In this document: one piece after another, positions 10,201 through 18,140 of the stretch | Layout of the letters: every line of letters starts with the position of its first letter | How positions within the stretch are numbered: the stretch's first letter is position 1 | Assembly (NCBI GenBank): GCA_937995335.1 | Contig: CALKIH010000049.1 | Span: 62,001-126,000, forward strand | Direction: 5' to 3' | Length of the DNA stretch: 64,000 nucleotides | Origin: UBA2357 sp002344625 | Lineage (GTDB): Bacteria; Pseudomonadota; Gammaproteobacteria; Burkholderiales; Rhodocyclaceae | The notes under the pieces: generated by a model | What the model was told of the DNA's origin: nothing | Database searches by the model: none | Seen by the model: the letters and a program-made list of their open reading frames with translations, nothing else | Translations under genes and position numbers: made by a program

Positions 10201-10297
10201 TCGCCCAGAAGGCCAGCAGGCCAGCCAGCGTCAGCATGATGAAGAGCAGGATGGCCGGCGTCGGATTGCGGATGGACCACGAGGAGACGTTGATCAC
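7232..10297 (-). CDS. RND efflux transporter, HAE1-type inner-membrane permease
   Basis: 1021 aa, full length for an AcrB/MdtB-type pump. The N-terminus SIRNPTPAILLFIMLTLAG starts the first helix. Two periplasmic porter loops separate two sets of six helices. The helix-4 segment LSMSLVVGILVDDAIVEIENI contains the paired Asp residues of the proton relay. Such pumps form trimers that work with a periplasmic adaptor and an outer-membrane channel to expel drugs, solvents or metabolites. Its ATG overlaps the adaptor stop by 4 nt, so the two are co-translated. No outer-membrane factor gene is nearby; a TolC/OprM homologue elsewhere must serve. Confidence 0.95.
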   Translation of the reverse strand: MINVSSWSIRNPTPAILLFIMLTLAGLLAFWAMKIQQFMDVDLPTVTVTATLPGAAPGQMETEVARKIENAVATLQGVKHIYTKVQDGSAVVTVEFRLEKPTQEAVDDVRDALSRIRADLPGDLKDPVISRVDVAGSPILTYTVASSRMDDEALSWFVDNTVTKALLSVNGVGAVARVGGVSREIRIELDPARMLALNATAAEISRQLRATQQEASGGRADIGGIEQSVRTIGTVQSAAELAAMHIVLADGRRVRLDQVATVSDTVAERRSAALLDGKPVVGFEITRSRGAGEVEVADNVRARLAMLQAEHPDIAITEAFNFVDPVQENFEGSMALLIEGAVLAVLVVWMFLRDGRATFVAATALPLSIIPAFAVMYLMGFTLNIVTLLSMSLVVGILVDDAIVEIENIMRHLRMGKTPYQAAMEAADEIGLAVIATTFTLIAVFLPTAFMGGVAGKFFVQFGWTAAIAVFFSLVVARMLTPMMAAYLLKPPKRDHPEPRWLAIYTGWAAWCLRHRVLTLLAAGAFFVGSFALVPLLPTGFLPPDDLSQTQVSLALAPGSTLEESLAIAEKARAIVAAHPHVKMVYTAIGGGAAGSDPFAPRGAAEVRKATLTLNLTPRKARGGITKQDIERELREQLAELPGVQLKVGFGGSNEKYVLVLASENGPQLAEHARQVERELRTIPGIGNVISTASLVRPELVVTPDFARMADLGVTSAAIADTLRIATAGDYDQSLAKLNLPQRQVPIVVKLPPAARQDLGLLERLTVPGIYGPVMIASVADLAIAGGPAEIDRYDRLRNINFEIELNGQPLGEVERQALAMPSLQNLPPGVIQTTVGDAEAMGELFASFGLAMATGVLCIYIVLVLLFKDFVQPVTILAALVLSVPGAFLALFVTQQALSMPSMIGLIMLMGIATKNSILLIDYVILARRDHGLDRWDALLDACRKRARPIVMTTVAMGAGMMPIALGLGTDPSFRAPMAIVVIGGLITSTFLSLLVIPVVFTYIDDLIGKTRSVIRHKPA

Positions 10298-11427
10298 GGC
10301 TGCGCGCTTCCCGAAACGACCCTGACGATGTCGCCATCGGCGAGGAAACCCGCGCCGCTCTCCACGACCTGGACGTCCGGGGTCAGGCCGGCCACGATCT
10401 CGACCCGATCGCCGGCGCGCCGGCCGAGCTCGACCTTGGTCTGCACCGCGCGCTGGTCGCCTTCGACCCGAAACACATACGCGAAGCCTTCGCGCAGCAC
10501 CACGGCCGTCTGCGGCAGCGACAGGGCCGGGGTGCGCCCGAGCTCGAATTCACCCCGCGCGAACATGCCGGCGCGCACCGCATCGGTGGCGGGCAGGTCG
10601 ATATAGATCAGGCCGTTGCGGGTTTGTGGATCGACGCTCGGCGCGACGGTCCGGACGGTGCCGGTCACCATGCCGCCGGTCGGCCCGGTGATCCGGGCGG
10701 GGGTTCCGACCGGCACCCGCAGCAGGTCGGCGGACGGCACCTCCGCCCGCCATTCGAGGCGCCCGCCGCGAATCAGGCGAAAGAGTTCCTCGCCGGGCTG
10801 GGGCAAGGAGCCGACCGTGGCGCTGGACGCCGAGATCACGCCGTCGTCGGGCGCCAGGATGGCCGTCTTGCTCATCTTCACCTCGGCCGTGTGAAGGCGC
10901 GCCCGCGCGGCGGCCAGGCGTGCCACCGCCGTGTGCTGGGCGGTTTGGTACTGGGTGAACTGCTGGGTGCTGTAGAAACCCTTCTGGCGCAACTCGGCCG
11001 CCCGTACCGCGTTGTCCCTCGCCTCGGCGGCGCTGGCCTCGAACTCGGCCACGACGGACTTGATTTCAGCCAGCTCGCTGGTCACCGTGACGGTATCGAT
11101 GCGCGCGAGAACCTGGCCTTTCTTGACCGGATCGCCGATCTGCGCGGCGACTTCGGTGATCCGGTAATTGAAGATTTCCGCGCCGATGACCGCTTCCTGC
11201 CACGCCATCACGTTGCCGTTGGCCGGCAGCACTTGCGCCCATTCGACCTGCCGGGGCGCAACCAGGGTGACGGAAAGGGTCGCCTTGCCGGGCGCCTGGT
11301 CGCGTGCGCCGGCCGCCTCGTTCGGATCGGTGGCCGCCGCCAGCACAGCCCCGCCCGTCGCGCCGATCAAGGCCAGTACGACAAGAAGGCCGCGCCCGGC
11401 AAGGGGGCGCACATGGAACACATTCAT
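10294..11427 (-). CDS. RND efflux periplasmic adaptor (membrane fusion protein)
   Basis: 377 aa. An N-terminal signal or anchor (LLVVLALIGATGGAVLAAA) is followed by a first lipoyl half near IGAEIFNYRITEVAAQIGDPVKKGQVLARID, an alpha-hairpin coiled coil (~115-170, Ala/Glu/Arg rich), a second lipoyl half (KTAILAPDDGVISA), and beta-barrel and membrane-proximal domains. It bridges the RND permease and an outer-membrane channel. It is the first gene of a two-gene operon; its promoter should lie in the 176-bp gap to yaaA. Confidence 0.93.
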   Translation of the reverse strand: MNVFHVRPLAGRGLLVVLALIGATGGAVLAAATDPNEAAGARDQAPGKATLSVTLVAPRQVEWAQVLPANGNVMAWQEAVIGAEIFNYRITEVAAQIGDPVKKGQVLARIDTVTVTSELAEIKSVVAEFEASAAEARDNAVRAAELRQKGFYSTQQFTQYQTAQHTAVARLAAARARLHTAEVKMSKTAILAPDDGVISASSATVGSLPQPGEELFRLIRGGRLEWRAEVPSADLLRVPVGTPARITGPTGGMVTGTVRTVAPSVDPQTRNGLIYIDLPATDAVRAGMFARGEFELGRTPALSLPQTAVVLREGFAYVFRVEGDQRAVQTKVELGRRAGDRVEIVAGLTPDVQVVESGAGFLADGDIVRVVSGSAQP

Positions 11428-11603
11428 GCAGAACCTGCGTCGGTTGCGGAAAAGCGCTGATGATAGCGTGATCGACCATGAAGTTCACAGCGCAGCCTGC
11501 ATCCCCACGGGGGGCGTCGCTTGCGGCGGAGCAAGGAAAGCCGGGGCCGTGCGCCTGTCCTTTGCTAACATGTGGGGCTCGGTCAACCGACATGACTCCA
11601 GCG

Positions 11604-12389
11604 ATGATTTTCGTGATATCTCCGGCCAAGGCGCTGGATTTCGACACACCACCGATTACGACCAGGTACAGCCAGCCGGATTACCTCGACGACGCCCGTG
11701 AGCTGATCGAGGTCTTGCGCCGCCTTTCACCCGCCGAGGTCGCGCGCCTGATGAGCCTTTCGGACCCGCTCGCGACGCTCAACGTGGCACGCTACGAGAG
11801 CTGGGCGCCTCCGTTCAGCCCGGCCAACGCCAAGCAGGCGGTGCTGGCATTCGACGGCGACGTGTACGACGGACTCGGCGCCCGCTCGCTCGGCGAGGAC
11901 GATCTGGCGTGGGCGCAGGCGCACCTGCGGATCCTGTCCGGCCTGTATGGCCTGCTGCGCCCGCTCGACTTGATGCAGGCCTACCGGCTCGAGATGGGCA
12001 GCCGCCTCGCGACGCCCCGCGGCAAGAACCTCTATGCCTTCTGGGGCGACAGGCTTGCCGTCGCGCTGAATGGCTTGCTGGACGCCGAGCGCGAACGCGG
12101 CGGCGAGGCGGTGCTGGTGAATCTCGCCTCGGAGGAGTACTTCAAATCCGTCGGGTCGGCGCGCCTTTCGGGCCGCGTGGTGACGCCGGTGTTCGAGGAC
12201 TGGAAGAACGGACGTTACAAGATCATCAGCTTCTTCGCCAAACGCGCACGTGGTTTGATGAGCCGTTTTGCGATTCTGCGCCGGGTCGAAACCGTGGACG
12301 ACCTCAAAGGTTTCGATCTGGCCGGATACGCGTTCGCGGCCGAAGCGTCGGACGACGACAGGCTGGTCTTCAGGCGTCGCCAGGACTGA
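11604..12389 (+). CDS. yaaA: Peroxide stress protein YaaA (UPF0246)
   Basis: 261 aa, near the E. coli length (258). It begins MIFVISPAKALDFDTPP, the family N-terminus, which is why I choose 11604 over the in-frame ATG at 11592; neither has a strong Shine-Dalgarno. Other family blocks are AFDGDVYDGLGA, LRILSGLYGLLRPLDLMQAYRLEMG, VNLASEEYFKSV and YKIISFFAKRARGLM. YaaA limits free iron and DNA damage under H2O2 stress. The sequence is complete, with no disruption. Confidence 0.92.
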   Translation: MIFVISPAKALDFDTPPITTRYSQPDYLDDARELIEVLRRLSPAEVARLMSLSDPLATLNVARYESWAPPFSPANAKQAVLAFDGDVYDGLGARSLGEDDLAWAQAHLRILSGLYGLLRPLDLMQAYRLEMGSRLATPRGKNLYAFWGDRLAVALNGLLDAERERGGEAVLVNLASEEYFKSVGSARLSGRVVTPVFEDWKNGRYKIISFFAKRARGLMSRFAILRRVETVDDLKGFDLAGYAFAAEASDDDRLVFRRRQD

Positions 12390-12461
12390 ACAGGGCGGAA
12401 GACGATTCCGCAAGCATCCCGAACAACGCCCGGCTTGCGCCGGCACGCGCATGGAAGCACG

Positions 12462-13592
12462 ATGAAAATCAGTCATACCTTCGACGCGGGCTCGATCGAA
12501 GTCGTCAGCCTCGACGATCCCGCCGATATCCGCCTGCGCCTGCGCGCCGACAACGCGGCCGCGTTTCGCCAGTGGTTCTACTTCAGGTTGCAGGGGGCCG
12601 AAGGGCAGGCGCTGCGCATGCAGTTCGAGAACGCCGGCGAGGCGGCCTACCCGGACTGGGAGGGCTACCGCTGCGTGGCTTCGTACGACCGGCGCAACTG
12701 GTTCAGGATCGGCGCCACCCGCTTCGAGGACGGCCGGCTCATCGTCGAGCATCGGCCGGAGCGCGATTCGATCTACTACGCCTACTTCGAGCCCTATTCG
12801 TACGAGCGTCATCTCGACCTGATCGGTTCGGTGGACCTGTCGCCATTCGCCAGGACCGACAGCCTGGGCACGAGCGTGCAGGGGCGTGACATCGACCGGG
12901 TCGTGGTGGGGCGCCCGGCGCCGGGACGCAGGCCGGTCTGGATCACCGCCCGCCAGCATCCGGGCGAGACGATGGCGGAATGGTTCGTGGAAGGCCTGCT
13001 CGAGCGCCTGCTGGATGGGGCCGATCCGGTGGCGCGGCGGGTGCGCGAGCATGCCGTCCTATACATCGTGCCCAACATGAACCCGGACGGCGCGGTGCTC
13101 GGCAACCTGCGCACCAACGCCGCCGGGCGCAACCTCAACCGCGAGTGGCGGGCGCCCGACCCGGTCGCGAGCCCGGAAGTGTTCGTGGTGCGCGAGGCGA
13201 TGCAGGCTACGGGGTGCGCGCTGTTCCTGGACATCCACGGCGACGAGTCGCTGCCGTACGTGTTCTTCTCGACTTCGGAAGACGTGCCCGGTTTCAGCGC
13301 CGACCTGCGCGACCAGCAGACCCGCTTCGTCGCCGCCACGGCGGCGGTGAGCCCCGATTTCCAGACCGTCGTCGGCTATGAGCAAGGACGCTTCGGCGAC
13401 GAATTGCTGACGCTGGGGAGCAAATGGGTGGCGCATGCATTCGGCTGCCTGTCCTTGACGCTGGAAATGCCTTTCAAGGACAACGCCAACCTGCCCGACG
13501 GCCAGACCGGCTGGAGCGGGGCGCGCAGCAAGCGCCTGGGCGCCGCGATGCTGAACCCGATCCTGGCGCATCTCGAATCCACGCGCGCATGA
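12462..13592 (+). CDS. M14-family zinc carboxypeptidase (cytosolic carboxypeptidase-like)
   Basis: 376 aa. An N-terminal beta-sandwich domain of ~120 residues typical of the CCP/M14D group precedes the catalytic domain. Zinc ligands are H166 and E169 (HPGET) and H259 (LDIHGDE). NPDG (207-210) and NREW carry the substrate-binding region, and E335 in LTLEMPFKD is the likely general base. The active site is therefore complete. Eukaryotic homologues trim C-terminal glutamates; the bacterial substrate is not established. The start at 12462 is chosen because the domain begins there. The gene converges with the Crp-family regulator. Confidence 0.88.
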   Translation: MKISHTFDAGSIEVVSLDDPADIRLRLRADNAAAFRQWFYFRLQGAEGQALRMQFENAGEAAYPDWEGYRCVASYDRRNWFRIGATRFEDGRLIVEHRPERDSIYYAYFEPYSYERHLDLIGSVDLSPFARTDSLGTSVQGRDIDRVVVGRPAPGRRPVWITARQHPGETMAEWFVEGLLERLLDGADPVARRVREHAVLYIVPNMNPDGAVLGNLRTNAAGRNLNREWRAPDPVASPEVFVVREAMQATGCALFLDIHGDESLPYVFFSTSEDVPGFSADLRDQQTRFVAATAAVSPDFQTVVGYEQGRFGDELLTLGSKWVAHAFGCLSLTLEMPFKDNANLPDGQTGWSGARSKRLGAAMLNPILAHLESTRA

Positions 13593-13632
13593 GCCGCGGC
13601 GCGGCGTCGTGTTTCGGGGCGCGGCGCAAAGC

Positions 13633-14286
13633 TCACCAGCGCGTCGGCAGCGGCTTCAGCAAGGTGATCCGATGATCGTCGAGGTTCAGGTAGCCGCCGA
13701 CCACCAGTTCGCGCAGGATCCGGTTCACCATTTCGCGCGAGGCCCCCAGCAGATTGGCGATTTCCTGCTGGGTGAGGCGGCGCTCGACGACCCGCTTGCC
13801 TTCATGCGCGACCGCCAGTGTTTCGAACAGCCGCACCAGCCGGCCAAACACGTCGTTCAGCGCGAGGCCGCGAACGTTGTCGGTGAGGGTGCGAATGCGC
13901 CCGACGAGATTCTTCATGACGACATGCGCGCACCCCGGATGCTGCTCGAGCAAGGCCATGAACGCGGTGTGCGAGATGTGCAGTAGCTCGGTGCGCTCGC
14001 GCGTCATCACCGAAGCCGAGCGTGGGGCGCTGTCGAGCAGGGCGAGCTCGCCGAAGTATTCGCCCGGCCACAGCAGCGACAGGGTCAGCTCGCGACCGTT
14101 TTCCTCGACCAGAAAGACCTTGAGCGAGCCGCTCTGGATCACGAACAGGCCATGCCCTTCGTCACCCTCGTTCACGATGATGCTGCCCGGCATGAACACC
14201 CGCGGATGGGCCGCCTGGGCGATCCGCTCGAGCTGCTCCGGCGCGAGTCCGGCAAACAGTTCGACGTCGGCGAGATATGAAGACAT
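13633..14286 (-). CDS. Crp/Fnr-family transcriptional regulator, CRP-like
   Basis: 217 aa. It has a cyclic-nucleotide-binding jelly roll (1-120), a long C-helix and a winged HTH (~170-205). The phosphate-binding cassette reads YFGELALL then RSA (G79, E80, R89, S90), matching E. coli CRP residues that bind the cAMP ribose-phosphate. At the adenine-contacting C-helix site, CRP T127-S128 aligns with L-T, so the ligand is not certain. The recognition helix SREMVNR keeps the Arg-Glu-Arg (R184, E185, R189) that reads TGTGA half-sites. There are no N-terminal Cys, so it is not an FNR. A purine-rich SD (AGGGGAAAGGG) precedes the ATG. It diverges from the cyclase gene across 24 bp. Confidence 0.9.
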   Translation of the reverse strand: MSSYLADVELFAGLAPEQLERIAQAAHPRVFMPGSIIVNEGDEGHGLFVIQSGSLKVFLVEENGRELTLSLLWPGEYFGELALLDSAPRSASVMTRERTELLHISHTAFMALLEQHPGCAHVVMKNLVGRIRTLTDNVRGLALNDVFGRLVRLFETLAVAHEGKRVVERRLTQQEIANLLGASREMVNRILRELVVGGYLNLDDHRITLLKPLPTRW

Positions 14287-14310
14287 GCCCTTTCCCCTGC
14301 GAGTGATCGA

Positions 14311-16371
14311 ATGATGGTCAGCCCCCTCGCATCGGCCACCACTCCTGTTTCGACCCGCCTGCTGCGGGTGCTCCTGGGGAGCGTGCTGGCGACGCTGGCA
14401 ATCTGGCTGTCTCCGCTGGCCGAGCTGGAGGAGGGCGCCGGGCTGGGATTCCTGTACATGCTGCGTGGTCCGGTTGTTGCCCCGCAACACCTTTTGATTG
14501 TAACCGCCGACGCTTCATCGTCAAGATCGCTGGGGGTTCCGGAGCGGGTCGATCGCTGGCCGCGGCGGCTGCATGCGCAACTGATCGACGGACTCGTGGA
14601 GAACGGCGCCGTCGCGATCGGTTTCGATCTGTTGTTTCAGCAGCCCCGCGAGCCCCACGACGACGCACGGCTGAGTGAGGCGCTGCGCTCGGCCGGCAAG
14701 GTGGTGTTGGTCGAAGGCGTCCGGCGCGACCTGCTGCGCGCGCCGGATGGGCGCATGCTCGCAAGTGTCGACGAGCGCATCGTTCCGCTCGAGATGTTCG
14801 CCCAGGCGGCGCACGCGACCGCGCCGTTCCTGCTGCCCAAAACGCCCCAAGGGGTGCTCGAGTTCTGGGACGAGATCCCGGCCCTGGGCGACCGCGCCTC
14901 GCTGCCGCTGCTGCTCGCCCGCCTGTACTTCGCGCACCGGGCCGGCGTGGCGGCCGACGAACTGCCTGCCGAACTGCACCCGGGCAAAGCGGCGGGCGCG
15001 GCCCGGTCCGGCGGGCGCCGGATCCTCAACCTGTATGGTCCGCTGCACAGCGTGGCGACCGTTGGTTATGCCGACGCGTTGGCGGCGCTTTCCGATCGCT
15101 CGGCCGCCGCGGCGATGTTCGGCGGCAAGGTGGTGCTGGTCGGGCAGTCCGAGGCGAACCAGTCGCGCCAGGTCGACGCCTATCGCACCCCGTTCAGCAC
15201 CCGCGACGGGCTCGACGTGAGTGGCGTCGAGCTTTGCGCCACCGCGGTGGGCAATCTCACCGAGGGGACCTGGCTAGAGCGGCCGGGCGAAGGCGCCACG
15301 GCGGCGTTGATCGGCGTCGCCGCCGCGCTGCTCGCGCTGCCGTGGGTATTCGTCGGCGCAAGAACCGCGTTCGCACTGACCGTCATGCTCGCGCTCATCT
15401 ACGTCGGCATTGCTCACCTCGCGTTCGCACATCTCTACCTGTGGTTGCCGGTCGTCATCCCGGCCGGGTTCGCGCCGGTCATCGCGGCGGGGCTGGGGCT
15501 GGCGGTCCAGTATCGCGATGCGCGGCGTGAGCGGGCGCAGTTCGCCAAGGCCGCCGAACTGGGCATTCCGGCGCGCGCGGCGGCGCGCCTGGCCGCGGTG
15601 CTGGGCGCCAACAGCAGCGGCAACACGGTTTTCGCCGTGTGCATGTGCAGCGACATCGAGGGCTACACCCCGCTGTCGGAATCACTCAGCCCGCTCGCGA
15701 TCCGCGACCGGCTGAACGCTTATCTCGCGACTTTCCTGCCGGTCATCGAACATCACGGCGGCTATGCGGCCGACATCGTCGGCGATTCGATCATGTCGGT
15801 GTGGATCGCGAACGAGACGCGCGAGGCCGCGTTCGCGCAGGCCTGCAAAGCCGCGCTGGCCCTCGACCGGATCATGAACCGCGACGGCTCGCCGGCCGCG
15901 TTGCCGACCCGCTTCGGCCTGCACTGCGGTCCGGTTTTCTTCGGCGAGGTCGGCGGCGACGGGCGACGCGAGCTGCGTGTCGTCGGCGACACCGTGAATA
16001 CGGCGAGCCGGATACAGGGCGTGAACAAGTACCTCGGCACGCGCATACTCGTGTCCGGCGAAGTCGCAAGCGCATTCGATGCCCCGTCCAGGCGCGCGCG
16101 CGGGCGTTTCGCGCTGATGGGCAAGTCCGAACCGCTGCCCTTGTGCGAACTGGCCGACGAAGCGCTGCCGGCGCCGGCCGGGCAGGCTTTCATGGCCGGC
16201 CTTGCCGGTTTCGATCGAGGCGATTTCGTGCAGGCGGAGCGCTGTTTCGCCGATGCGGCCGTGCAGGGCGACCGGGGGCCGGCCGAATTCTATCGCGCGC
16301 AATGCCGGATGCTGTTGCGCTCGCCACCCGGCCGCGATTGGAGCGGCATCATCGACTTGGGTGCGAAGTGA
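14311..16371 (+). CDS. CHASE2-domain class III nucleotide cyclase
   Basis: 686 aa. A first TM helix (~17-36) precedes a periplasmic CHASE2 sensor (~37-325), three TM helices (~330-400) and a cytoplasmic class III cyclase domain (~435-615). Metal-binding D448 (SDIEGYT) and D492 (VGDSIMSVW) and the transition-state N563/R567 (DTVNTASR) are present, so it should be active. The residues that normally select adenine, Lys and Asp/Thr, are D488 and R556 here, so cAMP as product is likely but not proven. The C-terminal ~70 residues are helical and TPR-like. Divergence from a CRP-like regulator suggests a sensing pair. Confidence 0.9.
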   Translation: MMVSPLASATTPVSTRLLRVLLGSVLATLAIWLSPLAELEEGAGLGFLYMLRGPVVAPQHLLIVTADASSSRSLGVPERVDRWPRRLHAQLIDGLVENGAVAIGFDLLFQQPREPHDDARLSEALRSAGKVVLVEGVRRDLLRAPDGRMLASVDERIVPLEMFAQAAHATAPFLLPKTPQGVLEFWDEIPALGDRASLPLLLARLYFAHRAGVAADELPAELHPGKAAGAARSGGRRILNLYGPLHSVATVGYADALAALSDRSAAAAMFGGKVVLVGQSEANQSRQVDAYRTPFSTRDGLDVSGVELCATAVGNLTEGTWLERPGEGATAALIGVAAALLALPWVFVGARTAFALTVMLALIYVGIAHLAFAHLYLWLPVVIPAGFAPVIAAGLGLAVQYRDARRERAQFAKAAELGIPARAAARLAAVLGANSSGNTVFAVCMCSDIEGYTPLSESLSPLAIRDRLNAYLATFLPVIEHHGGYAADIVGDSIMSVWIANETREAAFAQACKAALALDRIMNRDGSPAALPTRFGLHCGPVFFGEVGGDGRRELRVVGDTVNTASRIQGVNKYLGTRILVSGEVASAFDAPSRRARGRFALMGKSEPLPLCELADEALPAPAGQAFMAGLAGFDRGDFVQAERCFADAAVQGDRGPAEFYRAQCRMLLRSPPGRDWSGIIDLGAK

Positions 16372-16568
16372 GCGCAAGCGCGAAGCAAGGAAAAAGCGCA
16401 CGAAGTCGTAAAACTTTGTAGCGCTGACGAAACATCGTGACTAACATTGTCAGCCAGCCGCGGAACCTTCTCGCCGAAGTCGCAACCGCGTCCGTGGTCG
16501 CCCGCAATGAATTGCTTGCTTCGGCGGGGCGCAGCCCGCCCGGGCCGCACCGTTCGAACCGGAAAACG

Positions 16569-18140
16569 ATGAATCCTGACCGATATTCCATGCAAAACGC
16601 CGGGTTTCGTGCGTTGAAGCCGCTGCCCACTCGCATATCGTCGCTTTTCGGTGTGCTCGGCCTGTTGGCTGCGCAGCAAGTGGCGGCCTGTGAGAATCCC
16701 GTGGGACGGCTCGAGACGGCCGAATCGGTCGTGGAAATGCGTGCTGCCGCAAGCGGCGACTGGGTTCGGATCATGCCGGCGCACCCATTGTGCGAAGGCG
16801 ACCAGGTGGCGGTACGCGCCCCGGGCCGGGCATCGGTCGTGCTCGAAGGCGACATCCTGGTGCGCCTCGACCAGAACACCACCTTGACACTCACCCATGT
16901 TCCGCCCGATGCCGATGCTCGCTTGGGCATGGTCGAGGGGCTGATTCATGTCATCACCCGATTCCGCAAGCGTTTCGAGGTCAACACACCGTTCGTGAAC
17001 GCCATGGTGGAAGGCACCGAGTTCTCGGTCAGGAGTGCCGACGGGGCGGGCCGCGTGGTCGTGATCGAAGGGCAGGTGCGGGTCGCCAATGCCGGGGGCG
17101 AGCAGACCCTGGCGACCGGCGAAGCGGCTATTGCGCGCGGCGAGCACGCGCCTGGAAAAATCGAGCTCAGGGCGCTCGATACGGTGCGCTGGGCGATCCA
17201 TTACCCGCAGATCATGTGGCTCGACGCGACGGCCCGGGCGCGGCTGCCCGCGTCGCTGGGCAATACGGTCGACGCGGCCCAGTCGGCCATGGCGCAGTCG
17301 AAGCATGCCGAGGCGCTCAGGCTGCTGGATGCGGCGGGGCCGTCTGGCCAGGCGGCCGAACTCGCCCCGCTGCATGTGAGCGTCCTGCTCGCGCTGGGGC
17401 GCATCGAGCCGGCGCGCAAGCTGCTGGCGGCGGTGCCCTCCGGCGGGGCTTCGGCGCTGGCGCTCGAGGCCTTGCTGGCCGTCACCGTCAATGATCTCGA
17501 AACCGCCGACAGCGCCGCCCGGCGCGCCGTCGCCGCCGACCCCGAGAATGCCGCCGCGCAGCTGGCCCTCAGCTACGCGCTGCAGGCGGGCATGGACGTA
17601 CCGGCCGCACATGCCGCCGCCGCGCGTGCGACGGCGCTGGCACCGGAAAACCCGTTCGGCTGGACCCGCCGCGCCGAGCTCGAACTGTCGCTTGCACGCA
17701 CGGGCGCCGCGCGCGCCTCGGCGGCAATCGCACTCGAACGCGCGCCGGGGCTCGCGCGTGCGCACGCGCTGGTCGGTTTCGCCGATCTGCTCGAGCGCCG
17801 GCTCGGCGACGCCGACGCGGCGTTGGCGCGGCCGATCCCGGCGACCCGTTCGCGCGCTTTGCCCAGGGGCTCGTGGCGCTCAAGCGCGGGCAGGTCTCGC
17901 AGGGACGCAGCGCGCTCGAACTCGCCGTGCTGCTCGATCCGACCAATGCGGAACTGCGCAGCTATCTGGGCCGGATCTATCTCGAAGAGCAGCGCAGCGC
18001 GCTCGCGGCCGATCAGTTCGAACTGGCACGGACGCTCGACCTGGGCTCGCCGACTCCGTGGTTTTTCGACGCCTATCGGCGGCTGCGGGCGAACGATCCG
18101 CTCGGGGCGCTCGCCGATACCGGCAGGGCGCTCGAACTGA
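16569..18140 (+). CDS. FecR-domain/TPR protein, N-terminal part of a frameshifted gene
   Basis: A signal sequence (residues 22-40, LLAAQQVAA before C41) precedes a FecR-type domain (~75-175) with the signature FEVNTPFVNAMVEGTEFSV. Ala/Leu-rich TPR-like repeats follow from ~210. Homology-like sequence stops at about base 17830, after LGDADAALAR. The remaining ~100 codons to the stop at 18140 are Arg/Ser-rich out-of-frame text, while the correct continuation runs in another frame (next part). Earlier in-frame starts from 16437 exist, but 16569 gives the best signal peptide. The intact protein would be about 1130 aa. It lies 197 bp downstream of the cyclase. Confidence 0.72.
   Translation: MNPDRYSMQNAGFRALKPLPTRISSLFGVLGLLAAQQVAACENPVGRLETAESVVEMRAAASGDWVRIMPAHPLCEGDQVAVRAPGRASVVLEGDILVRLDQNTTLTLTHVPPDADARLGMVEGLIHVITRFRKRFEVNTPFVNAMVEGTEFSVRSADGAGRVVVIEGQVRVANAGGEQTLATGEAAIARGEHAPGKIELRALDTVRWAIHYPQIMWLDATARARLPASLGNTVDAAQSAMAQSKHAEALRLLDAAGPSGQAAELAPLHVSVLLALGRIEPARKLLAAVPSGGASALALEALLAVTVNDLETADSAARRAVAADPENAAAQLALSYALQAGMDVPAAHAAAARATALAPENPFGWTRRAELELSLARTGAARASAAIALERAPGLARAHALVGFADLLERRLGDADAALARPIPATRSRALPRGSWRSSAGRSRRDAARSNSPCCSIRPMRNCAAIWAGSISKSSAARSRPISSNWHGRSTWARRLRGFSTPIGGCGRTIRSGRSPIPAGRSN
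17823..17836 (+). other. Likely one-base deletion (frameshift) in the FecR-TPR-barrel gene
   Basis: In one frame the text reads ...DADAALAR; in the next it resumes as ADPGDPFARFAQGLVALKRG, a normal TPR continuation. Restoring a single G in the GG at 17830-17831 joins them seamlessly. This could be a true mutation, a phase-variable or programmed site, or a sequencing error. No slippery heptamer or long homopolymer is present, so error or mutation is more likely. Confidence 0.75.

Noticed and set aside
16438..16452. TGAC-N7-GTCA inverted repeat before the FecR gene as a second CRP site
   Set aside because: Spacing and half-sites do not fit TGTGA-N6-TCACA; the match is weak and could be chance.
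16437..16568. Earlier in-frame start for the FecR protein
   Set aside because: Would add ~44 residues before the signal sequence without a better SD.
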